Shown here: piece by piece, positions 1-6,804 of the stretch
How positions within the stretch are numbered: the stretch's first letter is position 1
Layout: each line of letters starts with the position of its first letter
NCBI GenBank assembly: GCA_015485235.1
Contig: WFTX01000269.1
Location: 1 to 11,715 of the forward strand
Reading direction: 5' to 3'
Length of the DNA: 11,715 nt
From: Nitrospirota bacterium
GTDB lineage: Bacteria; Nitrospirota; Thermodesulfovibrionia; Thermodesulfovibrionales; JdFR-85
Notes under the pieces: generated by a model
The model's database searches: none
What the model saw: only the letters and a program-made list of their open reading frames with translations
Told to the model about the DNA's origin: nothing
Position numbers and translations under genes: made by a program

Positions 1-1
1 G

Positions 2-124
2 AGCCCTGAAGAAGAGAGCCTTCCCGCTGCTGTGAAGGCGGAGATCAGACTTGCCGTCAACGGGAGGAAGGTCTACTTTCCTCCCCTTATCATAAAGATA
101 GAATCCAGGGAAAGAACTATTTGA
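2..124 (+). CDS. 3' end of an unidentified plus-strand gene, convergent with metG (partial)
   Basis: An open plus-strand frame enters from the left edge and ends at TGA 122-124, giving 40 residues. It includes the stretch AVKAEIRLAVNGRKVYFPPL, with alternating hydrophobic and charged residues as in beta strands, and ends IESRERTI. Codon choice (GAG, AAG, AGG, GCC, GTC, ATC) matches the neighbouring genes. No minus-strand frame covers these bases convincingly. The phrase LPAAVKAEIRL recalls the C-terminal part of minor pseudopilins of the GspJ/PilW type, which often carry LPxAV followed by beta strands. That identity is a guess from a short fragment. Its last 8 bases overlap the end of metG tail to tail, and no terminator hairpin is visible between them. 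Existence is moderately likely; function is unknown. Confidence 0.45.
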   Translation, partial: SPEEESLPAAVKAEIRLAVNGRKVYFPPLIIKIESRERTI

Positions 125-2024
125 CCCTGAGGCCGGACTTGACCTCCCTTTCAGGACTCAGAACGGCTATATCCTTTCCTTCTCCTGCAGCAAGGAGCAT
201 CCCCTGCGATTCGATTCCCATGAGCTTTGCAGGTTTGAGATTGGCGACTACAACAACTGTTTTTCCTACCAGTTCTTCAGGCGAATAGGACTTCCCGATC
301 CCTGCAACGATCTGCCTTTTCTCTCCGGTATCCACGATAAGCCTGAGGAGTTTGCTCGATCCCTCTACCCTCTCTGCCTCAAGGACCTTTCCCGTCCTGA
401 GCTCTACCTTCGCAAATTCATCTATGCTGATCAGATCATCCCTTTCAGCCTTCTTTACCTCACCGGCAGTCTCCCTCTCCATATCTGGAACCTCCCTTTT
501 CTTCTCTATCCTCGGAAAGAGGGGCTCTCCCTTTCTGAGCCTCGTGCCTGGCTCAAGCCCGCCCCATCTGAGTTCTGAGAGAACGCCGGGCCTGACAAGA
601 CCTTCCAGTCCGAGCATCTCAGCCATCTTCTCTCCAGCCTCAGGCATGAAGGGTGCAATAAAGCAGGCTATATGCCTGATCCCCTCAAGGACAGTATATA
701 TCACTCTTTCCAACTCTTTCTTTTTCTCCGGATCCTTTGCAAGGGCCCAGGGCTTTTCCGTATCAATAAACTTGTTCAGCATCCCCAGGAACTCCCAGAT
801 CTCTCCCAGTGCCTTCTGGAAGGCAAGAACATCAAGATGCGCTTTCAGCCTGAGAGGTACTTGGGCTGCCCTGTCTCCTATCTCTCCCTGAAGAGTCACG
901 GGTTGAGGCACAACCCCGTCGAAGTAACGGAAGGCCATGGACAGGGTTCGGCTTACGAGGTTGCCAAGGTCGTTTGCCAGGTCACTGTTAATCCTGCCTA
1001 TAATCGCAGACTCGGAAAAATCTCCATCCAGCCCGAAGGTGACCTCCCTGAAGAGGAAGTATCTGAACTGATCAACTCCGTACTCCTTCGATACCTTGAA
1101 GGGGTCCACCACATTCCCGAGGGATTTGGACATCTTCTTCCCGTCAACGGTCCACCAGCCATGGGCAAAGATATTGCCGGGCAGTTCCATCCCCAGGGCC
1201 ATGAGCATGGTTGACCAGTAAACGGCATGGGTGGTAAGGATATCCTTTCCCACTATATGATGATCCGCCGGCCACCATCCCTCCTTCAGGGAGCCAGGGG
1301 AAAGGTATTTCGTGGCGGAAAAATAATTTATCAGGGCATCAAACCAGACATAGGTGACATAATCAGGATCAAAGGGGAGTTCTATACCCCAGGAAAGCCT
1401 CTTCTTGGGTCTGGAGATGCAGAGGTCCCCAAGGGGCTGGGCCCGGAGAAAGCCAAGCACTTCGTTCCGCCTGGACTCAGGCAGTATGTAATGTGGATTC
1501 TGTTCAATGTGCTGCTGCAACCTCTCTGCATACCTGGACATCAGAAAGAAGTAGTTCTCCTCTTCTATCTCCTCAACAGGCCTGCCACAGTCAGGGCAGT
1601 TCCCGTCCCTTATCTCCTTTTCGGTCCAGAACCTCTCGTCAGGGGTACAGTACCATCCCTTATAGGGCCTCTTCACTATCTCACCCTTTTCGTAAAGCCT
1701 CTGAAGGAGTTCCTGGACCACGGCCTTGTGTTCCCCATCGGTGGTTCTGATAAAGGCATCATTGGATATATTGAGAGTCCTCCAGAGGTCTCTGAAGTTC
1801 TCCACCATTATGTCGGCATGGTCCTTGGGAGTCCTTCCCCGCTCGGCAGCCGCCTTTTCCACCTTCTGGCCGTGCTCATCAGTCCCGGTGAGAAAAAAGA
1901 CCTCTTCACCAAGGAGTCTGTGAAACCGCGCCAGTATATCGGCAGCCACCGTTGTGTAGGCGTGTCCTATATGGGGAAGGTCATTAACATAGTATATGGG
2001 GGTAGTGACATAGAATCTCTTCAT
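117..2024 (-). CDS. metG: Methionine--tRNA ligase with C-terminal tRNA-binding domain
   Basis: Cytoplasmic class I aminoacyl-tRNA synthetase that charges tRNA-Met with methionine using ATP. The 635-residue protein opens with the Rossmann catalytic core: HIGH at 18-21, KMSKS at 297-301, and the connective-peptide zinc region at 126-146. A helical anticodon-binding domain follows (about 345-500), with the conserved IDTEKPW around 420-426. A linker leads to an EMAPII/Trbp111-type OB-fold tRNA-binding domain (about 534-635, starting IDEFAKVELRTGKV), which in this family aids dimerisation and tRNA binding. The zinc knuckle reads C126-x-x-D129 ... C143-x-x-C146, so one usual cysteine is aspartate. 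The ATG lies 3 bases after the ricT stop, with GGAG about 8 bases upstream, so it is the last gene of the gyrA-holB-ricT-metG run. Identity is certain. Confidence 0.98.
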   Translation of the reverse strand: MKRFYVTTPIYYVNDLPHIGHAYTTVAADILARFHRLLGEEVFFLTGTDEHGQKVEKAAAERGRTPKDHADIMVENFRDLWRTLNISNDAFIRTTDGEHKAVVQELLQRLYEKGEIVKRPYKGWYCTPDERFWTEKEIRDGNCPDCGRPVEEIEEENYFFLMSRYAERLQQHIEQNPHYILPESRRNEVLGFLRAQPLGDLCISRPKKRLSWGIELPFDPDYVTYVWFDALINYFSATKYLSPGSLKEGWWPADHHIVGKDILTTHAVYWSTMLMALGMELPGNIFAHGWWTVDGKKMSKSLGNVVDPFKVSKEYGVDQFRYFLFREVTFGLDGDFSESAIIGRINSDLANDLGNLVSRTLSMAFRYFDGVVPQPVTLQGEIGDRAAQVPLRLKAHLDVLAFQKALGEIWEFLGMLNKFIDTEKPWALAKDPEKKKELERVIYTVLEGIRHIACFIAPFMPEAGEKMAEMLGLEGLVRPGVLSELRWGGLEPGTRLRKGEPLFPRIEKKREVPDMERETAGEVKKAERDDLISIDEFAKVELRTGKVLEAERVEGSSKLLRLIVDTGEKRQIVAGIGKSYSPEELVGKTVVVVANLKPAKLMGIESQGMLLAAGEGKDIAVLSPEREVKSGLRVK

Positions 2025-2027
2025 CCT

Positions 2028-3101
2028 TTATCTCCGTTTCTTCTTTCTCTTCTTGTGTCCTGAGTGGCCCTTCCTCGTCTTCAGGGGTTTCTTCTGCTCT
2101 CCCCCGTCACCGGAGGCTTCGCCAGAACGGGCCTCCGGTTTCTCTCCCCTGTCCCGTCTTCTTCTCCTCCGCCGGCGTCTCCTCTTTCTACCCTTTTTTG
2201 TCCCATCTTCCTGCTTGTCCTCTTCTGACGAAGCAGGCTCTTGCTTCCCTCCTTCTCTGGAAGGAGGTATTTCACCCGGAATACCAGCCTCAACCTCAGA
2301 GGGCACAGGAACCTCTTGAGCCTCTCCTGCCTCAATCTCACCGGTGGTCATACCCTCGCATTCTTCGCAAAGACATCCACCTTCCTTCTCCGAAAGGACA
2401 TCTTCCCTCAAGCCAGCAACCTTCTCAACATCTTCTTCTCCATATTCATAGCCAAGGCAGCACATCAGTCTGCCGCAGACTCCGGAGAGTTTCGTTGTAT
2501 TAAGTACCAGTTCCTGTTCCTTGGCCATCTTGATGGAAATGGGAGCAAAGTTCACCAGAAAGGTATTACAACAGAGAGTCCTTCCGCAGATACCTATGCC
2601 ACCAAGGAGTTTCGCCTCGTCCCTCACCCCTATCTGCCTCATCTCTATCCTCGTCCTGAACTTCGAGGCAAGATCCTTCACGAGCTCCCTGAAATCAATT
2701 CTTCCGTCTGCGGTGAAGTAAAAGATTATCCTCTTGCGGTCGAGGGTGACTTCCGTCCCAACGAGCTTCATGGGAAGACCCCGGGCCATTATCCTCTCGA
2801 GGCAGAAAAGCCGTGCCTCCTCACCCAGGGACTTGTTCTCCTCGCTCTGCCTGAAGTCATCTTCCGTAGCCTTCCTTATCACCTGCTTCAATTCCTTTGG
2901 GGCCTCGTCCCTGTCCTCGATAAACCCCACCACCGTACCGATCGTTACACCAAAGAGTGATTCAACAACAACAGGGTCTCCAGGCTTGAGATCCTCTTCT
3001 CCCATAAGATAGGCATAGACACGCCCGCAGGGCTTGAACCTTACGCCTACAAGCCTCTCTTCAGTCTCTTCAGATGTTTTATCTTCAACAAGTGTCTCCA
3101 T
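2028..3101 (-). CDS. ricT: PSP1-domain protein RicT (YaaT-like) with poly-arginine tail
   Basis: Homologue of Bacillus RicT/YaaT, which with RicA and RicF forms an iron-sulfur complex that helps RNase Y mature mRNAs and affects sporulation and competence. The PSP1 core spans about residues 15-230. It carries the family cysteines GICGRTLCC (C172, C177, C178) and GVCGRLMCC (C209, C214, C215), probable Fe-S ligands. After the core comes an extra C243-x-C245-x-x-C248, then a low-complexity acidic stretch (about 250-300), then a strongly basic tail with ten consecutive arginines (307-316) and a KKRKKKRR-like end. At 357 residues it is about 80 longer than the Bacillus protein, the excess being this disordered tail. 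AGGGAG lies 4 bases before the ATG, inside the end of holB (17-base overlap), which suggests translational coupling. RicA and RicF partners are not in the window, so the role here may differ. Confidence 0.93.
   Translation of the reverse strand: METLVEDKTSEETEERLVGVRFKPCGRVYAYLMGEEDLKPGDPVVVESLFGVTIGTVVGFIEDRDEAPKELKQVIRKATEDDFRQSEENKSLGEEARLFCLERIMARGLPMKLVGTEVTLDRKRIIFYFTADGRIDFRELVKDLASKFRTRIEMRQIGVRDEAKLLGGIGICGRTLCCNTFLVNFAPISIKMAKEQELVLNTTKLSGVCGRLMCCLGYEYGEEDVEKVAGLREDVLSEKEGGCLCEECEGMTTGEIEAGEAQEVPVPSEVEAGIPGEIPPSREGGKQEPASSEEDKQEDGTKKGRKRRRRRRRRRRDRGEKPEARSGEASGDGGEQKKPLKTRKGHSGHKKRKKKRR
2109..2139 (-). repeat. 9-bp perfect hairpin within the ricT tail
   Basis: On the coding strand ACCGGAGGC pairs with GCCTCCGGT across a 13-base loop, giving a GC-rich 9-bp stem within the codons for the disordered tail of RicT. 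It lies 54 bases downstream of the A_AAA_AAG heptamer. One such stem somewhere in a window this long could arise by chance. Confidence 0.4.
2188..2199 (-). other. Candidate programmed -1 frameshift site in ricT
   Basis: In the ricT reading frame, the last base of Thr301 plus codons Lys302 and Lys303 form A_AAA_AAG (2199-2193), the heptamer used for -1 frameshifting in Escherichia coli dnaX. AGGA lies about 9 bases upstream of the heptamer, like the internal Shine-Dalgarno stimulator of dnaX. After a -1 slip the next codons are GGG and TAG (TAG at 2190-2188). The product would stop at 304 residues, just before the ten-arginine run. No stem-loop lies immediately downstream; the nearest strong one starts 54 bases further on. 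The sequence arrangement is seen directly; frameshifting is inferred. Confidence 0.4.
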
Positions 3102-4065
3102 AGCACTCCCTTAACAGATAGGTTAGATAGTTTCCTGCAATCAGGTGGTTGATATTGTATCTCAGGTCATTCAACAGCCCTGTTGCCTCCTCATAGAGAC
3201 CGAGAGCCCTCTCAAGGGGGATCAGAGAATTCCTTTCATCCTTCAATCTCCCGACCTTCCGGTTCATGAGGATATCTTCTCTCTCGATCCCCGTCCCTGA
3301 AACGGCAACATCCCTGATCATGAGTATGAATTTCCTGAGCCACTCTTCCATCTCGCTCCTGTCCTTCCACCGGACAGGCCTTCCGGGTGGAAGGAGATGA
3401 GCCAGTATCTCATCCTCTGTCACTCCGGCCTGATCTTCCTCTGCCAGCACCCTTCCCGGACAGCCTTGGAGCAGCATTGCGAGCCTCTCCCTCTTCCTGG
3501 CCCCTTCTATACCGATTCTTTCAAGGACCCTTTCAGTCTCCCTCCGGGAAAGCGGCGTGAAGCGGACCTGGAAACACCGTGACCTCACGGTATCAAGCAG
3601 CTGGTCCGGAAGGGAAGTCACAAGTATTATCACACTCCCCTCAGGAGGCTCCTCGAGGGTCTTCAGGAAGGCGTTTGAGGCCGCAGGATTCATCCTTTCA
3701 GCCTCATCAATGACTATAATCTTGTAGGTGGCCTCAAGAGGTTTGAAGGAGAGGAACTCTATCAATTCACGAACCTGCTCTATCCTTATCATCCCGTCCT
3801 CGGGCGTGACCATCCTGAAATCCGGATGAACCTCCTTCCTGATCCTCTCGCAGTGACTGCATACACCACAGGCGTCAGGACCATCTTCCCCTTTCACAGG
3901 CGAGAGACAGTTCAGCAGCCGTCCGAACTCAATGGCGAGGGACCTCTTTCCTATCCCGGCCTCTCCTGTAAAGAGATAGGTCGAGGGAACACGTCTCCTC
4001 GCAAAGGCACCCGTTAGTATCCTCTTCTGTCTCTCATGCCCTACAATATCGTCAAATATCGGCAT
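3085..4065 (-). CDS. holB: DNA polymerase III clamp-loader subunit delta-prime
   Basis: Delta-prime is part of the clamp-loader complex that places the sliding clamp on primed DNA at the replication fork. The 326-residue protein has the clamp-loader AAA+ fold. Visible landmarks are a P-loop-like GEAGIGKRS (34-42), with Arg where ATPases usually have Thr or Ser, a four-cysteine zinc module (C53, C66, C69, C72), a Walker B-like IIVIDEAERM (116-125), LKTLEEPPEG (134-143) and the SRC motif (162-164) typical of loader subunits that act in trans. DnaX proteins share the fold but usually have an intact P-loop and are longer. The ATG lies 6 bases after the gyrA stop without a strong Shine-Dalgarno site, so translation may depend on coupling. 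Its 3' end overlaps ricT by 17 bases. Confidence 0.93.
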   Translation of the reverse strand: MPIFDDIVGHERQKRILTGAFARRRVPSTYLFTGEAGIGKRSLAIEFGRLLNCLSPVKGEDGPDACGVCSHCERIRKEVHPDFRMVTPEDGMIRIEQVRELIEFLSFKPLEATYKIIVIDEAERMNPAASNAFLKTLEEPPEGSVIILVTSLPDQLLDTVRSRCFQVRFTPLSRRETERVLERIGIEGARKRERLAMLLQGCPGRVLAEEDQAGVTEDEILAHLLPPGRPVRWKDRSEMEEWLRKFILMIRDVAVSGTGIEREDILMNRKVGRLKDERNSLIPLERALGLYEEATGLLNDLRYNINHLIAGNYLTYLLRECYGDTC

Positions 4066-4071
4066 TTCCGG

Positions 4072-6498
4072 TTACTCTTCCGCTATGCTCCGTTCCTTGT
4101 CAGCCACCCTCCCGATGCTCACAACCCTGTCATCATCTTCAACATCCATCACCTTGACACCCTGCGTGTTCCTGCCCAGGACTGATATGGCCGATGCCTC
4201 GGTCCTTATTATCTTTCCCTTGTTGGTTATGAGCACAATCTCGTTCTCATCCTGGACCTGGACATAACCTACGGGATGGCCTATCCTCTCTCCCACCTTT
4301 ATGGATATGACACCCTTGCCGCCCCTTTTGTGAACAGGGTATTCTTCCACCCTCGTCCGTTTCCCGAAGCCCCTGTCCGTTACGGTCAGGATGGTCATCT
4401 TCTCCTGAAGGACTTCTGCGGATACAACGGCATCACCCTCAGTGAGCCTGATCCCGATCACCCCCCTCGCCGTCCTGCCCATCGGACGGACGTCCTCTTC
4501 GCGGAACCTTACGGCAAGCCCCTTTCTGGTACCTATCAGGAGATCATTCGTTCCCGTTGTTCTCCTCACCGCCATCAGTTCGTCCTTCTCGGAGAGGGTT
4601 ATTGCTATAACCCCCTTACCCCGGGGATTGCTGAAGTCCCGGAGGGGGCTTTTCTTTACGTATCCAAGTCGGGTGAACATTACAAGATAGCCCTCTTCGA
4701 AGCTTCTTACCGGGATGGCTGTGGTTATCCTCTCGCCCTCCTGGAGCTGCAGGAGGTTGACCATCGCCTTACCCCTTGAGGTCCTTCCCGCCTCGGGAAT
4801 CTGGTATATCTTCAGCCAGTAGAGCCGCCCCCGGTTTGAGAAAAAGAGCATATAGTCATGGGTGGACCCTATTATGAGCTGTTCGACAAAGTCCTCCTCC
4901 TTTGTCCCCATTCCTATAAGCCCCTTGCCACCCCTCCGCTGGCTTCTGTACTCACTGAGGGGATTCCTCTTTATGTATCCCTGGTGAGAGACGGTGATCA
5001 CCATCTCTTCCTCTGAGATCAGATCTTCAATGGTGAGGTCCCTTGTCTCCTCGATGATCTCCGTCCTTCTCTCATCTCCGTATTTCTCGCTGATCTCCCT
5101 GAGTTCATTCCTGATGATGTCATTGACAAGTATCTCACTCCCGAGTATCGACCGGAGCCTCTCTATCTCCTTGATCGTCTCCTCGTACTCCCTGACTATC
5201 TTCTCCCTCTCCAGCCCGGTCAACCTCTGGAGTTTCATATCCAGTATGGCCTGGGCCTGTACATCTGAGAGGTCGTATCTTGTGATAAGCCCCTGTTTCG
5301 CCTCATCGGGGCTCCTTGATGTCCTTATCAGGTTTATGATCTCGTCAAGGTGATCAAGGGCGATCTTGAGCCCTTCCAGGATATGGGCCCTCTCTTCAGC
5401 CTTCCTGAGTTCAAAGCGGGTCCTCCTCAGGACCACCTCCCGCCGGTGCTGGATAAAGTGGTTCAGTACCCTTCTGAGGCTCATTATCCTGGGCTGCCCT
5501 CCCACAAGGGCGAGCAGTATTATCCCGAAGGTGCTCTCCATCTGGGTGTGCTTGTAGAGGTTATTGAGAACCACCTGGGCGACCTCACCCCGCTTAAGTT
5601 CTATAACCACCCTTATACCATCGCGGTCGGACTCATCCCTTATCTCAGAGATACCCTCAATCTTCTTTGTCTTCACAAGCTCTGCAATCTTCTCAATCAG
5701 ACGGGCCTTGTTGACCATATAGGGGAGTTCATTGATTATTATCTGTTCAGGATCCTTCTGGGGAATCTCGATCCTCGCCCTCGCCCTCATCTTCACCAGT
5801 CCCCGGCCGTGGGTGTATGCCTCCAGCAGACCGGCTGTACCGTGCACTATTCCTCCAGTGGGGAAATCAGGCCCCTTGATGAAGTTCATCAGTTCCTGGA
5901 CTGTAGCCTCCGGCTTGTCCAGGAGATAGATGAGGGCGTCAATAACCTCCTTCAGGTTGTGGGGAGGGATGTTTGTGGCCATCCCTACGGCGATACCGGA
6001 AGAGCCGTTTATGAGAAGATTGGGTACCCGTGTGGGCAGGACCACAGGCTCTTCCGTTGTCTCATCAAAGTTGGGAATGAAGTCCACCGTATCCTTGTCA
6101 ATGTCCCGGAGGAGTTCTTCCGCTATCTTGGCAAGTCTTGCCTCGGTGTACCGGTAGGCAGCGGCAGGGTCACCGTCAAGGGAGCCGAAGTTGCCCTGCC
6201 CGTCTATCAGGGGATAGCGGAGATTGAAGTCCTGTGCCATTCTGACAAGGGCATCATAGACCGCACTGTCACCATGGGGATGATACTTCTTCAGGACCTC
6301 TCCCACCACTCCGGCACACTTTGAGTACTTCTTCCCAGGTGTAAGCCCTTCCCTGAACATGGCGTAGAGGATCCTCCTCTGAACGGGTTTCAGCCCGTCC
6401 CTTACATCAGGAAGAGCCCTTCCGATGATCACGCTCATCGCGTAATCAAGGTAGCTCACCTTCATCTCTTCTTCAATACTCACGGGAAGACGTGCCAT
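4072..6498 (-). CDS. gyrA: DNA gyrase subunit A
   Basis: GyrA carries the DNA cleavage-rejoining and DNA-wrapping parts of gyrase, which with GyrB introduces negative supercoils using ATP. Counting from the ATG at 6498 (808 residues), the catalytic tyrosine is Y117 in AAAYRYTE. The quinolone-pocket positions are Ser78 and Asp82 in HPHGDSAVYD, equal to Ser83 and Asp87 of Escherichia coli, so both are the sensitive-type residues. The coiled coil and C-gate span about 330-490, with ILDMKLQRLTGLE near 418-430. The C-terminal beta-pinwheel (about 495-800) starts with the exact GyrA box QRRGGKG (520-526), which separates gyrA from parC, and the last blade has HKRGGKG (723-729). The long acidic tail of the E. 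coli protein is absent. Two ATGs are adjacent: AAGGAGG ends 1 base before the one at 6501 but 4 bases before the one at 6498, so I prefer 6498. First gene of the operon. Confidence 0.98.
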   Translation of the reverse strand: MARLPVSIEEEMKVSYLDYAMSVIIGRALPDVRDGLKPVQRRILYAMFREGLTPGKKYSKCAGVVGEVLKKYHPHGDSAVYDALVRMAQDFNLRYPLIDGQGNFGSLDGDPAAAYRYTEARLAKIAEELLRDIDKDTVDFIPNFDETTEEPVVLPTRVPNLLINGSSGIAVGMATNIPPHNLKEVIDALIYLLDKPEATVQELMNFIKGPDFPTGGIVHGTAGLLEAYTHGRGLVKMRARARIEIPQKDPEQIIINELPYMVNKARLIEKIAELVKTKKIEGISEIRDESDRDGIRVVIELKRGEVAQVVLNNLYKHTQMESTFGIILLALVGGQPRIMSLRRVLNHFIQHRREVVLRRTRFELRKAEERAHILEGLKIALDHLDEIINLIRTSRSPDEAKQGLITRYDLSDVQAQAILDMKLQRLTGLEREKIVREYEETIKEIERLRSILGSEILVNDIIRNELREISEKYGDERRTEIIEETRDLTIEDLISEEEMVITVSHQGYIKRNPLSEYRSQRRGGKGLIGMGTKEEDFVEQLIIGSTHDYMLFFSNRGRLYWLKIYQIPEAGRTSRGKAMVNLLQLQEGERITTAIPVRSFEEGYLVMFTRLGYVKKSPLRDFSNPRGKGVIAITLSEKDELMAVRRTTGTNDLLIGTRKGLAVRFREEDVRPMGRTARGVIGIRLTEGDAVVSAEVLQEKMTILTVTDRGFGKRTRVEEYPVHKRGGKGVISIKVGERIGHPVGYVQVQDENEIVLITNKGKIIRTEASAISVLGRNTQGVKVMDVEDDDRVVSIGRVADKERSIAEE

Positions 6499-6501
6499 CA
6501 T

Positions 6502-6509
6502 ACCTCCTT
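6502..6509 (-). promoter_or_regulatory. gyrA Shine-Dalgarno site
   Basis: AAGGAGGT on the minus strand is an almost complete match to the 16S rRNA 3' end. Spacing favours the second of the two adjacent ATG codons (6498). The site overlaps one arm of a 12-bp inverted repeat. Confidence 0.85.
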
Positions 6510-6520
6510 CAGATGGAAAA

Positions 6521-6548
6521 CCCCTTATGAAGACATGTATAAAAGGGG
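6521..6548 (-). promoter_or_regulatory. Small hairpin in the gyrA leader
   Basis: On the minus strand CCCCTT pairs with AAGGGG, and two further pairs can form across a TT bulge, followed by TTTTCC. This terminator-like shape lies between the gyrA promoter and its ribosome-binding site. The stem is short and the T-run only four bases, so it may be a weak attenuator, a 5' stabilising structure or chance. Confidence 0.3.
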
Positions 6549-6583
6549 ATTCAGAGAGAAAGCCCTCTTGATTTAAACGGTAT

Positions 6584-6589
6584 ATTATA
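6584..6589 (-). promoter_or_regulatory. Probable gyrA operon promoter (-10 box)
   Basis: The minus strand has an exact TATAAT here, in the context GGTTATAATATACC, placing a likely transcription start near 6577 and a leader of about 80 bases. No good -35 hexamer is found 16-18 bases upstream; that position is occupied by a C-rich run. An activator or another upstream element may therefore be involved. The box lies in a 299-base gap (6502-6800) that also holds the leader hairpin, the inverted repeat and a possible small ORF. No convincing terminator for the upstream genes is visible there. Confidence 0.55.
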
Positions 6590-6669
6590 ACCTAAACAGG
6601 GGGGTTACGGGTAGGAAACCACGCAGGTTTTGATAAAACAGACAGTTAAGACTTTTCCCCTGTATGGTC

Positions 6670-6804
6670 CTACATTAAAGGTTGTGTAAGAAAACGATGA
6701 AAAGTATGTCTTATGCCTGTTTTAACAAGAACAGACACCTGAAGCATCAGCGCACCATCTGAAGGAACAATGCCTTCAACTCTGGGGGTAAAGGATACAT
6801 TCAA
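6670..6804 (-). CDS. Possible 44-codon small ORF after the glycosyltransferase gene
   Basis: A TTG codon overlaps the TGA stop of the glycosyltransferase gene (TTGA), preceded by AGGA four bases upstream. The frame stays open for 44 codons to TAG at 6670-6672. The peptide begins MNVSFTPRVEGIVPSDGALM and continues with a short hydrophobic stretch. Its start resembles that of the upstream gene, which also begins TTG AAT overlapping a stop. I recognise no family. It could be a small coupled protein, a decayed remnant of a larger gene, or a chance frame; codon choice does not decide. Confidence 0.2.
   Translation of the reverse strand: MNVSFTPRVEGIVPSDGALMLQVSVLVKTGIRHTFHRFLTQPLM

Larger units (their letters stand above)
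6505..6766. repeat. 12-bp perfect inverted repeat, arms 6505-6516 and 6755-6766
   Basis: TCCTTCAGATGG (plus strand, 6505-6516) and CCATCTGAAGGA (6755-6766) are exact reverse complements separated by 238 bases. The left arm contains part of the gyrA Shine-Dalgarno site. The right arm lies beyond the gyrA -10 box, within the possible small ORF after the glycosyltransferase gene. A minus-strand RNA spanning both arms could form a 12-bp helix plus one G-U pair that hides the ribosome-binding site. RNA starting at the gyrA promoter would have only the arm next to gyrA. Confidence 0.6.

Noticed and set aside
1227..2063. 278-codon plus-strand frame opposite metG, and 2241-2960 opposite ricT
   Set aside because: Both lie opposite well-identified genes, show no family motifs and have no separate ribosome-binding context. 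They are shadow frames.
5350..6324. 324-codon open frame on the plus strand opposite gyrA
   Set aside because: gyrA is unmistakable on the other strand. The antisense frame is open because gyrA rarely uses TTA, CTA and TCA codons. The translated peptide has no recognisable motif.
6310..6330. Quinolone-resistance change in GyrA
   Set aside because: The key Ser and Asp are both the sensitive-type residues.
6746..6800. 17-codon ATG frame directly after the glycosyltransferase stop (MYPLPPEL...)
   Set aside because: Very short, with no ribosome-binding site at useful spacing. The overlapping TTG frame is longer and better placed.
6502..6800. tRNA, riboswitch or CRISPR in the largest gap
   Set aside because: No cloverleaf, no recognisable riboswitch core and no regularly spaced repeats could be found by eye.
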